DNA of 64,000 nucleotides from the NCBI GenBank assembly GCA_020627535.1, contig JAHDGU010000001.1:414670-478669 (forward strand). Direction: 5' to 3'. Within the stretch, counting starts at the first letter, position 1; the number at the start of each line of letters is the position of its first letter. Positions 6,826 to 16,163 of the stretch are shown in pieces. The position numbers were made by a program, and so were the translations under genes. The stretch comes from Saprospiraceae bacterium. Its GTDB lineage: Bacteria; Bacteroidota; Bacteroidia; Chitinophagales; Saprospiraceae. The notes below the pieces were generated by a model. The model made no database searches, was not told the origin of the DNA, and was given only the letters and a program-made list of their open reading frames with translations.

Positions 6826-9653
6826 GTCTGTGGACTTGATAGCTGACGTCTGCGATATCTGTAAGCTGCTCCCCAAAGTAATCCAAGCATCATGATTGTG
6901 CCTCCGAGCCATACGAGATTGATGCCGGGAAACACAATTGTCTCTATGACGACTAGATCTGTCCTCGGGACATCTTGTGCGACATTAACTACCAGCCCGT
7001 CGATGCTCGGCGCCTTCGCAAGAGCAAATTGAAGGAGCTCCTCATCAGGATTGATATTGACGAATCTGGCCCAGAGGCCCGCGTCAGCCGCAAGTATACG
7101 TGGAGTATTTGGACGTCCACTTCGTATCAGGAACACGGGATTGATTTGTTCGGAGCTATGACCTGCTTTGGATACATTCAGCGAAGCACCCACCGCAATA
7201 TCACCTGGTAACAACTGAAATGACATCCTTGCGCTATCGGTAAAGACTTCTGTGAGTCGTATCGTATGATCATTCCAATAGATGACACCACCTCTCTCCA
7301 TGGAGACTGTGTCCCAAGCTAGCTCACTGTCGCTTGGAAAACTCCTTTGCAGTATCTCTTGATCTAGTTTAACGCGCAGCTTTTCGCTTTGAGCCTGAGC
7401 TGGATAGTCATAGACAAATTCATCTCTGAGGAGTATACCTGTCTTGAGTGTATCGAGAGGACGCCCAAGGGTATCAAGGATATGAATCAATGCTTGGACA
7501 CCGCGATCCTGCGACCTCTGTACAGTAGTATCTAGGATAGCTTGCTGATCGATGTTGCGCAAGCTGATCAAATAGTCACCGAGAGTCATCGTATCCTTTA
7601 AGGTCAGCATCATCGGCTTATATTGGATACTATCCTCAAGGGCTCTAGCTCTTGCTCTACCATGCAATGCTTCTGGTAATCTGCTGATCGTGGTGAAAAT
7701 ATCCTTATTCCAATATCTCAGCGTAAAAGGATTGGTCGAGGCTACTTCGCTAAAATCATTGGTATAGAGGACGTAGGGATACAGGTCATGACTCTCTACT
7801 ACCTCTCCTTGATCATTCTTTCTTTCAAACTGCAGATGGAAGTTTCTTCTATTACCAATGAGCTCTTCGTCCCTGTAAGTCACCCACCAGTCCTTCATGA
7901 ACATCGGAATATCCTTGAGGAGCATGATACTCTTGCGAGGATCACCGTCTTCTATGAGGCCACGCTGAGCAAATTCGTTTTTGCTGATTTGTGTCTTGTT
8001 GATACCACTTTGCAGTATCCCAATGAGCATCAGTCCAAATCCCACGTGTGATAGGATACTTGCGACTTGCTTGGTCCTATGAGATCCAAGAGAGAAAATC
8101 AGCATCAAATTGCTGATGATCGTGTAGATCGCAGCAAAGAGTGCCAAGATGTAAACCCAGTGATCATATTGTACCAGCAGCTCCGCTAAAATCGTGATGA
8201 GAACGCTAACGCCCAAGGTGATTCCGAGATGTTTCAAGAACCTCGATCGGTATGTCTTGAATTGAAACTCTCGATACCGCAGATACTGCGCGAGACCAGA
8301 CAAGAGCCCAATCAGTATCGCAATCCAAATCTGATACTGATTGTGATGAGCTTCTCGATCCAAAGGTTCACTCCAGTCTGGAAAGTAGCCAAATAGCTCT
8401 GCAATTTTATTGTAGACAGGAATAGATGTGGTGAAGCTGATCAAGATACTTGACATCAACAGCACGAGTGAGCCAATAAACATCCAGAATTCCTTGGAGC
8501 GGATATCCTCTTCTTTCTCAGGTGAGGGGATGCTCTGCCATCGACTCAGAAGGAAATAAACTCCCGCGAGTACACTAGCACCTAGGAAAAAAAGCAGCTG
8601 CGCTTCCAGTCCCATCTCAGTAAATGCATGAGCACTACTATCTCCGAGGACGCCACTGCGAGTCAGCAGTGTAGAGTAGACCGTCGCTATGAAGACGAGT
8701 AGATAAAAAATGTAGCTGGCACGTATGCTGTAGCCTGTGCTCGTGGCAATGAGATTGACATGTATGCCTGCTACGAGTAGAAGCCAAGGAACAAAGGATG
8801 TATTCTCCACGGGATCCCAAGACCAGTATCCTCCGAAGCTCAATGCTTCATAAGCCCAAGCGGCTCCCATCAGGATACCTATACCAATAATTCCAGCACC
8901 AAAAAGAGACCATCGCAGACATGGACGTAGCCATGCCTTGTGATCACCTGTCCAGAGCCCGGCGACTGCATATGCATAGGGGACAGTCATGCTGGCAAAG
9001 CCAAGGAACAAAGTTGGCGGATGTATCGTCATCCAGTAGTTCTGGAGCAGAGCATTGAGGCCTTTGCCTTCTATCGCAGTGAGGTAAGAAGCATTGCGAA
9101 AGAGTGGAATATCCATGATCTCACGGAGAAGTACAAAGGGGCTACTGCCCATTTTGGCGTAAGCCTCCTGAAACGGGATCGGAAAATGAACTCCTAAAAT
9201 CATGCTACAGATGATCAGCTGTACCATGGCCATCACGGCCATTACTGGAGCAACCCATCTGCCTGCCCGAGCAATGAGGACATGCCCAAGCACGATATGC
9301 CAAAACATCCAGAGCAGAAAGCTGCCCTCTTGACCTTCCCAAAATGCGCTGAGGATATAGCGCATTGAAAGCGCATCATTGACATGCTCAAAGACATAGG
9401 AGTACTCATACCATCTTTGAGACATGATATAAAAGATCAGACCAATCGCCGAGAAGATGGACACTGAGTGGATCGTCCATGCGATATTGGCTGCTTTTTT
9501 CCATCGTGAGGAAGCTGATTCCCATTCTCGATGTCTGGTTGAGTAGGCATATGCCGCGAAAGCATAGAGTAGTGACGTAAAGGCCGTCAACACTAAGATG
9601 TGGCCCAATTTACCTGGCCAGAGATGTTCTCCGATGTATTGGATCTCTAGCAC
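6822..9653 (-). CDS. ccmF: cytochrome c heme lyase subunit CcmF/CcsA family
   Basis: A 943-residue polytopic membrane protein of cytochrome c maturation, which attaches heme to apocytochromes on the outer face of the membrane. The N-terminal two thirds carry many helices and the tryptophan-rich heme-handling motif (GGYWSWDPVENTSFVPWLL, near residues 270-290), plus a helix pair near residue 500. A long extra-membrane domain (about 560-905) precedes a last helix near residue 920. It is longer than E. coli CcmF (about 650), mainly because of this domain. The GTG start at 9653 lies three bases after the ccmE stop, so both are one operon. Confidence 0.92.
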   Translation of the reverse strand: MLEIQYIGEHLWPGKLGHILVLTAFTSLLYAFAAYAYSTRHREWESASSRWKKAANIAWTIHSVSIFSAIGLIFYIMSQRWYEYSYVFEHVNDALSMRYILSAFWEGQEGSFLLWMFWHIVLGHVLIARAGRWVAPVMAVMAMVQLIICSMILGVHFPIPFQEAYAKMGSSPFVLLREIMDIPLFRNASYLTAIEGKGLNALLQNYWMTIHPPTLFLGFASMTVPYAYAVAGLWTGDHKAWLRPCLRWSLFGAGIIGIGILMGAAWAYEALSFGGYWSWDPVENTSFVPWLLLVAGIHVNLIATSTGYSIRASYIFYLLVFIATVYSTLLTRSGVLGDSSAHAFTEMGLEAQLLFFLGASVLAGVYFLLSRWQSIPSPEKEEDIRSKEFWMFIGSLVLLMSSILISFTTSIPVYNKIAELFGYFPDWSEPLDREAHHNQYQIWIAILIGLLSGLAQYLRYREFQFKTYRSRFLKHLGITLGVSVLITILAELLVQYDHWVYILALFAAIYTIISNLMLIFSLGSHRTKQVASILSHVGFGLMLIGILQSGINKTQISKNEFAQRGLIEDGDPRKSIMLLKDIPMFMKDWWVTYRDEELIGNRRNFHLQFERKNDQGEVVESHDLYPYVLYTNDFSEVASTNPFTLRYWNKDIFTTISRLPEALHGRARARALEDSIQYKPMMLTLKDTMTLGDYLISLRNIDQQAILDTTVQRSQDRGVQALIHILDTLGRPLDTLKTGILLRDEFVYDYPAQAQSEKLRVKLDQEILQRSFPSDSELAWDTVSMERGGVIYWNDHTIRLTEVFTDSARMSFQLLPGDIAVGASLNVSKAGHSSEQINPVFLIRSGRPNTPRILAADAGLWARFVNINPDEELLQFALAKAPSIDGLVVNVAQDVPRTDLVVIETIVFPGINLVWLGGTIMMLGLLWGAAYRYRRRQLSSPQT
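9150..9165 (+). repeat. hairpin motif copy inside ccmF, GTAA loop
   Basis: CATTTTGGCGTAAGCC; GGC/GCC stem with a GTAA loop. The minus strand encodes EAYAKMG here. Confidence 0.5.
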
Positions 9654-9656
9654 TGG

Positions 9657-10049
9657 CTAGCCTGCTTTGCGTAGTTGTATTTCCTCGTCTTTGTACTTGG
9701 AGGGGCACTTCATCAGGATGTCGTGAGCCACGAAGACTTCATCTTCCATCTTTCCAGTCAGGACTATCTGCTCCGAACGCTCAAAGTCTTGAGGCTTAGG
9801 CTTTAGCAAATGTACTTTGCGCTCTACGCCTTCGTCATCTCTCATGAAAAACTCAAAGAGATTGGCATCTATCTCTGGATCATAGACCATGGGCTTATTC
9901 TTGGAGAGTTGGCCTGCGATACGCACAGACTTCTCAGTACTTTCGGCAAGAGCGAAGTTGCCATAGGTGCTCACATCCTTACTCGCTGACAAGATCAGGG
10001 CGATGGCAACTGTCAGCAGGACTAGAACAATGATGGTGATTTTCTTCAT
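9657..10049 (-). CDS. ccmE: heme chaperone CcmE, cysteine (CxxxY) type
   Basis: A 130-residue membrane-anchored periplasmic heme chaperone for cytochrome c maturation. One N-terminal helix (residues 4-22) is followed by a small OB-fold domain (SVRIAGQLSKNK, VHLLKPKPQDF, EQIVLTGKMEDEVFVAHDILMK). The usual heme-binding HxxxY motif is replaced by CPSKY (Cys115, Tyr119), the CxxxY variant known from some archaea and Desulfovibrio. It is the first gene of the ccmE-ccmF-DUF2520 operon, preceded by a good TAATTTTG -7 box. No ccmA-D or ccmH is present here; they may lie elsewhere. Confidence 0.93.
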   Translation of the reverse strand: MKKITIIVLVLLTVAIALILSASKDVSTYGNFALAESTEKSVRIAGQLSKNKPMVYDPEIDANLFEFFMRDDEGVERKVHLLKPKPQDFERSEQIVLTGKMEDEVFVAHDILMKCPSKYKDEEIQLRKAG

Positions 10050-10068
10050 GATGGTGGCGTTACGATGG

Positions 10069-10076
10069 CAAAATTA
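10069..10076 (-). promoter_or_regulatory. -7 box TAATTTTG upstream of ccmE
   Basis: Exact match on the minus strand to the Bacteroidota consensus TAnnTTTG, 20 bases upstream of the ccmE ATG. No clear -33 TTG element is seen. Confidence 0.5.
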
Positions 10077-10123
10077 GACTCTTCGGAATGCTCATGTCAA
10101 GACTTGATTCTTCTATAGACAAA

Positions 10124-12247
10124 TTACAAAGTACGTCGCTGTCGTTCGGCCTTTAGGACCTCTGACGCCGCTTCTACGTTGTCCACAGGCAGCTTGCAGA
10201 CCTTGTTTTGACAGACATAGATCATCGTCATGCCTTCTTGATATTTCCCTTCAAGAAGACTGAGCTCCCCTTCAGCTTTACTACCCAGAAATAAAACGTC
10301 TCCCTGGTAATTCCGCTGCAGGTCGCGTGTCATTTGCTCAGCTTCTGGGCCGACTACCGCAACCTCAAAAACAGGATGAAGTAATCGCAGATACAGCCGG
10401 CACCAGTTGTAGAAGAATGTACTTTGGCTGAGTTCAGGCATCACATTGTCCAGCATCTGCCGGGCTTGATCCTTGTATTCCTGAAGATCAAGGTATGTGC
10501 CTAGGTCATAGAGATTATGCGCCATGACGCTATTGGAACCAGGTATGACATTGTCCATGACCTCATACTTGCGAGCGATCAGCTCTGGATTGTTTTTGTC
10601 AGTGTAGTAAAACATGTCCGTCTCTTCATCGACGAAGTTGTCGATGCAATATTGCATCATCAGATTTCCTTCGTCGAGCCAGTTTTTATCATAGGTCACC
10701 TGGTAGAGCTGGATCCAAGCACGGATGATATTGGCATAGTCGTCTAGAAAGCCATTAATCACAGATTTACCATCCTTGTGGTTGCGATAGAGGCTATGAT
10801 CTTTTTTGATCATGTCCTTTCGGACAAATGCTGCACAGCGTTTTGCAAGCTCTAGATATTCGGATTTTTGCGTCGCGCGATAGGCATCTACGAGTCCTGT
10901 GATCGCTAGGCCATTCCAGCTACTGAGAATCTTCTCATCAAGACCAGGTTTGACCCTAGAGGTCCTGAGCTCTTTGAGACTTTTGAGACTTCCGTCAAAT
11001 GCACTTCGAAGATCCGTCGCAGTGAAGCCATGTTTCTTCGCAATTTGATCTAGCGGTTGATCTGCATGAAGTATGTTGTGCCCTTCCCAGTTGCCTGTCT
11101 TGCGGATGTTATAGTAATCAACGAAGGCATCAAAATGCTCTTGGGGTATATGATTCTCGAGTTCTTCATAGCTCCAGACATAGTATTTGCCTTCTTCACC
11201 TTCGCTGTCTGCATCGTAGCTAGAATAGAAGCCTCCAGACTCGTGCATCCATTCGTCTTGCATAAAGCCGATGGTCTGATCTATGATACGTAAGTAGTCC
11301 TTGTTTCCATTGAGCTGATAGGCATGAGCATATAGACTGAGAAGCTGGCCATTGTCGTAGAGCATCTTCTCAAAGTGCGGCACCATCCATTGGGAATCAA
11401 CACTATATCGAGCAAAAGCCCCTCCGACCTGATCATAAATACCACCGCTTGCCATGTTGTCGGTAAGTGCCTCGACTGCTTCCAGAGCCTTTGGATCTTG
11501 CGCGTACTGGTTTTGTTCGAGTAGATATTCAAACATTCCCGGCATCGCAAATTTGGGAGCACCTTTTCTTCCTCCTCTGCGGAAATCGATGAGCTCGTAC
11601 ATCTCCAAATTCCATCTTCTGATTTGATCTGGGTCTAACGCTGATGCACTTGATACCTTGACGAGATTTTCTGTGCTTTGTATGCCTTGTGTCAGCTGGG
11701 CAGCATATTCTTCGAGCTGGTCTCTATTGTTCGCTTTTTCATCGATGAAGTTCTGCAGGATCCGTAGCCATTGATCCTTAGGGAAGTAGGTGCCGGCCCA
11801 GACTGGTCTTCCATCTGGTAGCGCAAAAGCGTTGAGCGGCCATCCACATCCTCTTTGAGAACTCAATTGGCAAGCAGTCATGTATATGTTATCTATATCT
11901 GGTCGCTCTTCGCGATCGACTTTGATCGAGATGAAATGTTCATTCATCAGCGCAGCGACTGTACTATCCTCAAAGGACTCATGCTCCATGACATGGCACC
12001 AATGACAGGCTGCGTAGCCTACGGAGACGATGATCATTTTGTCTTCTTCCTGTGCACGTGCTAGTGCTTCATCATTCCATGGATACCAGTCAACTGGATT
12101 CTTGGCATGTTGCAAGAGGTATGGACTGCTTTCGTGTGCAAGTTGATTCATACGTTCATCGGAGTGTTTAGCTTGGTCATCGGTTGATTCACAAGATGCT
12201 ATGCATACTAATAGTAGCACAAGTGAGATACATGGATGTTTGATCAT
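10124..12247 (-). CDS. DUF255 thioredoxin-like lipoprotein (YyaL/SPATA20 family)
   Basis: A 707-residue protein. The N-terminus ([10 protein letters not shown], Cys19) is a lipobox, so it is probably an exported lipoprotein. Residues 33-200 match the DUF255/thioredoxin-like domain: [21 protein letters not shown] and the CHWC redox pair at Cys81/Cys84, followed by [11 protein letters not shown]. The rest resembles an alpha/alpha six-hairpin glycosidase-like domain ([33 protein letters not shown]). The length fits the family (about 650-700). The reaction of this family is not established. It stands alone between the ccm operon and the divergent YkuK-like gene. Confidence 0.92.
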   Translation of the reverse strand: MIKHPCISLVLLLVCIASCESTDDQAKHSDERMNQLAHESSPYLLQHAKNPVDWYPWNDEALARAQEEDKMIIVSVGYAACHWCHVMEHESFEDSTVAALMNEHFISIKVDREERPDIDNIYMTACQLSSQRGCGWPLNAFALPDGRPVWAGTYFPKDQWLRILQNFIDEKANNRDQLEEYAAQLTQGIQSTENLVKVSSASALDPDQIRRWNLEMYELIDFRRGGRKGAPKFAMPGMFEYLLEQNQYAQDPKALEAVEALTDNMASGGIYDQVGGAFARYSVDSQWMVPHFEKMLYDNGQLLSLYAHAYQLNGNKDYLRIIDQTIGFMQDEWMHESGGFYSSYDADSEGEEGKYYVWSYEELENHIPQEHFDAFVDYYNIRKTGNWEGHNILHADQPLDQIAKKHGFTATDLRSAFDGSLKSLKELRTSRVKPGLDEKILSSWNGLAITGLVDAYRATQKSEYLELAKRCAAFVRKDMIKKDHSLYRNHKDGKSVINGFLDDYANIIRAWIQLYQVTYDKNWLDEGNLMMQYCIDNFVDEETDMFYYTDKNNPELIARKYEVMDNVIPGSNSVMAHNLYDLGTYLDLQEYKDQARQMLDNVMPELSQSTFFYNWCRLYLRLLHPVFEVAVVGPEAEQMTRDLQRNYQGDVLFLGSKAEGELSLLEGKYQEGMTMIYVCQNKVCKLPVDNVEAASEVLKAERQRRTL

Positions 12248-12381
12248 ATGATACGATTGACGACTTCTGAGATGATGGGAAGCTTGACATGGCGTCTATA
12301 AGCGAAGTTTATCTTTCATCTTCGCTGATAGCACACTAACAAAAGGCAAAGGTCATTGTTTTTGAGTTCCTTTTCTTGGTA

Positions 12382-12411
12382 TTGTTCGGCATTGCCACAA
12401 TGTTATATCTG
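12382..12411 (+). promoter_or_regulatory. putative promoter of the YkuK-like gene
   Basis: TTG at 12382-12384, 19-base spacer, then TATATCTG (one mismatch to TAnnTTTG) at 12404-12411, sixty bases before the start at 12471. The rest of the 12248-12470 gap holds only a weak inverted repeat (AGCGAAG/CTTCGCT, 12303-12334). Confidence 0.4.
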
Positions 12412-12470
12412 TGAATGTGGGAGATATAAATCAAGATTTTCGTCATATATTACGGGGAAATTGATGTTTC

Positions 12471-12941
12471 ATGGCATGGAGAAGACTTAATGGGCAGACA
12501 ATAGAGACTCCAATCAAGGAAGCAGTCCAGGATACGATCAGGCGTGAGACAGCAGCAGGATATCGACTGAAATTATGTATAGGTACCGACTCGCAGGTCA
12601 AAGGAAAGAATACTGAATTTGCGACAGTTATAGTTTTCTTGCGAGAAAAGAAAGGAGGATTCATGTACATCAGTCAAAACAAGACTCAACAGCCGATGAG
12701 CCTTCGTGAGCGGATGATCCGAGAGGTCGCGTACAGCGTGGAGATTGCTTATGAGCTTTGTGACATCCTCGATGCCCATGACATCGAGCTCGAGGTCCAC
12801 GCCGATATCAATACTGACCCCAATTTCCCGAGCAATGTAGCTCTTCGAGAAGCTATGGGCTATATCCGCAGCATGGGATTTGTCTTCAAGGCCAAGCCTG
12901 ATGCCTTTGCCAGCAGCTCTTGTGCTGACAAAATGGTTTAG
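12471..12941 (+). CDS. RNase H-like protein, YkuK/DUF458 family
   Basis: A 156-residue protein matching the YkuK-type RNase H-like family. The core strand LKLCIGTDSQVKGKNTEFATVIVFL contains the IGTDSQ acidic motif, HADINTDPNFPSN supplies a second acidic cluster and the C-terminus (KAKPDAFASSSCADKMV) matches the conserved family end. Such proteins have an RNase H-type fold and are predicted nucleases; an activity has not, to my knowledge, been firmly shown. It is convergent with arsS, with only two bases between their stops. No signal peptide, so cytoplasmic. Confidence 0.85.
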   Translation: MAWRRLNGQTIETPIKEAVQDTIRRETAAGYRLKLCIGTDSQVKGKNTEFATVIVFLREKKGGFMYISQNKTQQPMSLRERMIREVAYSVEIAYELCDILDAHDIELEVHADINTDPNFPSNVALREAMGYIRSMGFVFKAKPDAFASSSCADKMV

Positions 12942-12943
12942 GA

Positions 12944-14014
12944 CTACACCGTTTCTCCACCACAGCTGCTACCGGCTCCTGCCGTACAGCCATAGCAGTG
13001 CTGATTGACCACAATGGAGCGCTCCATCAGCACATCCAGGTCAAAGTCTTTGATGTGCTGAACTTTTGAGGAGACTTTAAGCTCCAACATCTGATTGAAG
13101 TCGCAATCATAGATGAATCCTTCCCATGATACAGAGAGTGTGTTGCGACACATGAGGCCATCCACGGTAGCTGGATTGTAGGCATTTACAAGCTCAGACA
13201 TGTAGTGCTCATAGTTGCCAGAAGAGAGTAAGTACTCAAGAAATCTGCTGATCGGCATATTGGTGATCGCAAAGAGAGAATTGAACACGATGTCATATCG
13301 TCGATGCAATTGATCTTTAAACTGACTTTCCAGACTAGCTTGATCTCCTGGAAGAAATGCACCAGCTGGATTATACACTAGATCTAGCGTCAGTCCTGTA
13401 CCTTCTTTGCCGTATCCCACATCATTGAGTCTTTTGAGTGCTGCGATGCTATCTTCAAATACACCATCACCTCGCTGGCTATCCGTGCGTTTTTTGCTGA
13501 AGTAGGGCAGGGAGCTTACGATGTGTACTTGCTGATCCCTGAAAAACTCTGGTAAATCAGCATACTTCTCATGTGCCATGAGGATGGTCAAATTGCATCG
13601 ATTGATGACTTCTACCTCTCTTTGGCGACACTCTTTGACAAACCATCTGAAGTGTGGATTCATCTCTGGTGCACCTCCAGTGATATCCACTGTCTTGATA
13701 TCGCTCATGTCTAGAATCCTAAGACACTGCTTGAGTGTCTCTTTGGACATATTTTCCTCCTTCCGATCAGGCCCTGCATCGACATGGCAATGTGCGCAGG
13801 TCTGATTGCAGAGCTTTCCAATATTGATCTGCAAGATTTCAGGAGAGAGAGGCTTCAGCGCATGATGAGTAGTCGTTTTTGCTACCATTTTGCCGAAGGG
13901 CTCAAATTTCTCATCGCTGAGAGCTTTGCCATTGAGTACTTCAAGCTGGTAGAAGCTATCTGCCAGTGGGTCCTGTCTTCTATTGAGTGATTTGCTTTTT
14001 TGCTTGACACCCAT
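12944..14014 (-). CDS. arsS: arsenosugar biosynthesis radical SAM protein ArsS
   Basis: A 356-residue radical SAM enzyme. The [4Fe-4S] cluster motif is CNQTCAHC (Cys69, Cys73, Cys76), with the SAM-contact DITGGAPEMN near residue 113. The C-terminal DUF3641-type region has LMCRNTLSVSWEGFIYDCDFNQ and the cysteine-rich end CYGCTAGAGSSCGGE. In arsenosugar pathways ArsS transfers the 5'-deoxyadenosyl group to methylated arsenic. Two bases separate it from the upstream AhpD-like gene, the usual partner. The methyltransferase ArsM is not next to it. In some relatives the C-terminal cysteine region contains selenocysteine; here no in-frame TGA is seen before the TAG-type end. Confidence 0.93.
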   Translation of the reverse strand: MGVKQKSKSLNRRQDPLADSFYQLEVLNGKALSDEKFEPFGKMVAKTTTHHALKPLSPEILQINIGKLCNQTCAHCHVDAGPDRKEENMSKETLKQCLRILDMSDIKTVDITGGAPEMNPHFRWFVKECRQREVEVINRCNLTILMAHEKYADLPEFFRDQQVHIVSSLPYFSKKRTDSQRGDGVFEDSIAALKRLNDVGYGKEGTGLTLDLVYNPAGAFLPGDQASLESQFKDQLHRRYDIVFNSLFAITNMPISRFLEYLLSSGNYEHYMSELVNAYNPATVDGLMCRNTLSVSWEGFIYDCDFNQMLELKVSSKVQHIKDFDLDVLMERSIVVNQHCYGCTAGAGSSCGGETV

Positions 14015-14016
14015 AG

Positions 14017-14355
14017 CTACATTGTGACATTTTTGACGTGGTTCATCATCTGTACACTATGTACCAGTGTGGCTCCACTTTTGATAGCGGCAGCGACGTG
14101 CACCGCCTCCATCATTTGTTCCTCGTCAATACCTTTTTGTAGGCAATCACTGGTGTATGCATCGATACAATAGGGACATGACTCAGAGTGAGCAACGGCC
14201 AAGGCAATTAGCGACTTTTCTCTCTTGGTGAGCGCACCTTCCTCAAAGACTGCACCATAATACTCAAAGAATTTTTTCCCATATTCCTCTTGAAACTCGG
14301 TGATGTTGCCAAATTTCTTAAGATCATCTGCGTGGTAATACTTTTTCTCTGCCAC
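14017..14355 (-). CDS. arsenosugar-associated AhpD-like peroxidase family protein
   Basis: A 112-residue protein of the alkylhydroperoxidase AhpD/carboxymuconolactone decarboxylase fold. The redox motif CPYC is at Cys60/Cys63 in SLIALAVAHSESCPYCIDAYT, followed by the helix EAVHVAAAIKSGATLVHSV. It matches the subfamily encoded beside arsS, and here it is the upstream gene of that two-gene operon. A role in thiol redox chemistry or arsenic handling is presumed from context. Its start lies 20 bases from the start of the divergent gene at 14376, so promoters must overlap. Confidence 0.9.
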   Translation of the reverse strand: MAEKKYYHADDLKKFGNITEFQEEYGKKFFEYYGAVFEEGALTKREKSLIALAVAHSESCPYCIDAYTSDCLQKGIDEEQMMEAVHVAAAIKSGATLVHSVQMMNHVKNVTM

Positions 14356-14375
14356 CTGCTATAATTTTATAAGTC

Positions 14376-14918
14376 GTGAAATTGACGCTATTCAGCGAGA
14401 ATCTGAGTTCTCACAAATTTTTTTGGCATTTAGTCGCATGGAGTGTCGTGTGCATGATGATTTCTTGTCTTCAAGCCACTGACGACCCCGACCAAGAGCT
14501 ATCCGAATATCCCCAGATAGAGATTCTTCAGCGCGCTGGATCTCAGCCGACTCATCGTTTTTTTTGGCCGTCAGGCAGAGAAAACTCTGGCTCCAGCTGT
14601 TTACCTATACCCTTCAATCTAGCGAAGATGAGTGATAGCAACTATGGCTCTGCTGATAGTATTGCAGTAGTATTGTTGGAAGCTTCGATTCAGGATGACG
14701 TGGTTCATAGACTGCCAATAGGCAAGATGCATTTTGAGCTTGACTCAAAAGAGCGCACCTTGATAATCGCTGTGGATCCGCGTATGATCAGTGCAAGCAG
14801 TCTGACCCGTGATCGCCTTGACCGCCCGATGGTGTATCAACTTCTGGTTGATTGGCTAAGATCATATGACGATGAGCTGAGAATGTCCGATATCCGATGG
14901 TCTGACCAAATCCGATGA
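14376..14918 (+). CDS. inorganic pyrophosphatase-like lipoprotein, probably inactive
   Basis: A 180-residue protein starting at GTG. The N-terminus (WHLVAWSVVCMMISC) looks like a lipoprotein signal. The middle aligns by eye with family I inorganic pyrophosphatases: SCLPIPFNL for the LPxPxNYG strand, SADSIAVVLLEA for GDGDPLDVLVL, VVHRLPIGKMHFELDSKERTLIIAV for VVxxxPIGVLKMxDxxxxDxKIIAV, and LLVDWLRSYDD for the C-terminal helix. The Asp residues that bind catalytic metals are mostly replaced (GDGDPxD becomes GSADSIA; the second pair is lost). I infer a non-catalytic secreted relative. It is divergent from the arsS pair. Confidence 0.7.
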   Translation: MKLTLFSENLSSHKFFWHLVAWSVVCMMISCLQATDDPDQELSEYPQIEILQRAGSQPTHRFFWPSGRENSGSSCLPIPFNLAKMSDSNYGSADSIAVVLLEASIQDDVVHRLPIGKMHFELDSKERTLIIAVDPRMISASSLTRDRLDRPMVYQLLVDWLRSYDDELRMSDIRWSDQIR

Positions 14919-14951
14919 ACTCGGCTGTATGATTAACGTTGCAAAGATCCT

Positions 14952-16163
14952 ATGACATCCATCGCTCTCAAAAAGTGTAAACCCTACGAAATCATTTGGA
15001 CCTATGACTTCCAAGAAATCAAGGCACTATGGGAGGATCTAGGCCGCGAAGACAATTACTTTTTGTCAGGTGAGTTTATCCGTGCCATAGATGCTGCACC
15101 GCCAAAAGGCAGTAGGAGCCTATACTGTGTCTTGACCATAGATGGTCGTGTCGTAGGACGCTGTTACTCCCAGCTCGTCGATGTGCACATGATCCAGTCC
15201 CTCAATATAGATGAGCAAGAAAAGCTAAATCTCTGGGCAAATGTGTATCGGAAGTTCAGGACTAAGCTCTCAAGGACCTTGCAAGGTACCTTGTTATGCT
15301 TTGGACATCTACTATTGAGCGGAAATCGCGGTATCGAGTTTGCTCCAGAGATCGGCGATGTAGAGCAGGCCTTACTGATTCAAGATATGGCTATATGTCT
15401 TCACAATGGTGTCAATAAGCAGCAAAAGGTGATTGTAGTCTTGGTCAAAGACTTGAAATCTACCCACAGGTTCGAAGAGAAAAATTCTCTTTCATGTCAA
15501 TACTCAGAGCTCAATATTCCACCCAGCATGTCACTGGATATTGAGCCCGACTGGAAGAGTCTCGAAGACTATCTAGCTAGTTTCAAGTCTAAGTATCGAG
15601 TACGTGTGAAAAAAGCCAAGAAGCGCGCGGTTGATTTGCGCTTTGAGCCGATGACTCAACTAGATATCATAGAAAACGAGGCCAAGATCAATGAGATGTA
15701 TCTGAAAATTGCCAATCAGGCCAGTTTCAATTTGTTTGAGCTCAATGATCGCTACTTCAGTACTCTCAAAGCAGGCCTCGGCGATCGATTACGTGTTTAT
15801 GGCATCTGGGATGGAGCCGAGCTTGTCGGCTTTTACAGTTCTATCAAGGCTTATAGTACCCTTGAGGCACACTTTCTCGGCTATGACCCTAGTGCAGTCA
15901 AGCAGTATGATATCTATCTCAATATCTTGATCAGGCTTGTCGAAGAAGGCATACGAGAGAAGATGGACAACGTCTATTTTGCTCGTACAGCACATGAGAT
16001 CAAGAGTAGCATCGGAGCGAAGCCGATTGAGTATTGTAATTACTTGAGGCACAAGCAAATCTTACCCAATCAACTGGTGCCGCTTTTCCTCAAGAACCTC
16101 GTCCCCCAAGAGAGCTATGAGTTGCGAAACCCCTTCAAGCAAGAAGAGCTCGTCAATTCTTGA
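14952..16163 (+). CDS. FemAB/GNAT-like acyltransferase superfamily protein
   Basis: A 403-residue soluble protein. The central and C-terminal parts resemble GNAT-fold FemAB-like proteins (peptidogalycan-type): EDYLASFKSKYRVRVKKAKKR near residue 205, then LRVYGIWDGAELVGFYSSI and LEAHFLGYDPSAVKQYDIYLNIL. The N-terminal half (residues 60-180) also has a GNAT-like layout, so two tandem folds are possible, as in FemX. The substrate is unknown; aminoacyl or acyl transfer is inferred from the fold. Its last 11 bases overlap the convergent anti-sigma-like gene. Thirty-three bases separate it from the pyrophosphatase-like gene, possibly one transcript. Confidence 0.65.
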   Translation: MTSIALKKCKPYEIIWTYDFQEIKALWEDLGREDNYFLSGEFIRAIDAAPPKGSRSLYCVLTIDGRVVGRCYSQLVDVHMIQSLNIDEQEKLNLWANVYRKFRTKLSRTLQGTLLCFGHLLLSGNRGIEFAPEIGDVEQALLIQDMAICLHNGVNKQQKVIVVLVKDLKSTHRFEEKNSLSCQYSELNIPPSMSLDIEPDWKSLEDYLASFKSKYRVRVKKAKKRAVDLRFEPMTQLDIIENEAKINEMYLKIANQASFNLFELNDRYFSTLKAGLGDRLRVYGIWDGAELVGFYSSIKAYSTLEAHFLGYDPSAVKQYDIYLNILIRLVEEGIREKMDNVYFARTAHEIKSSIGAKPIEYCNYLRHKQILPNQLVPLFLKNLVPQESYELRNPFKQEELVNS

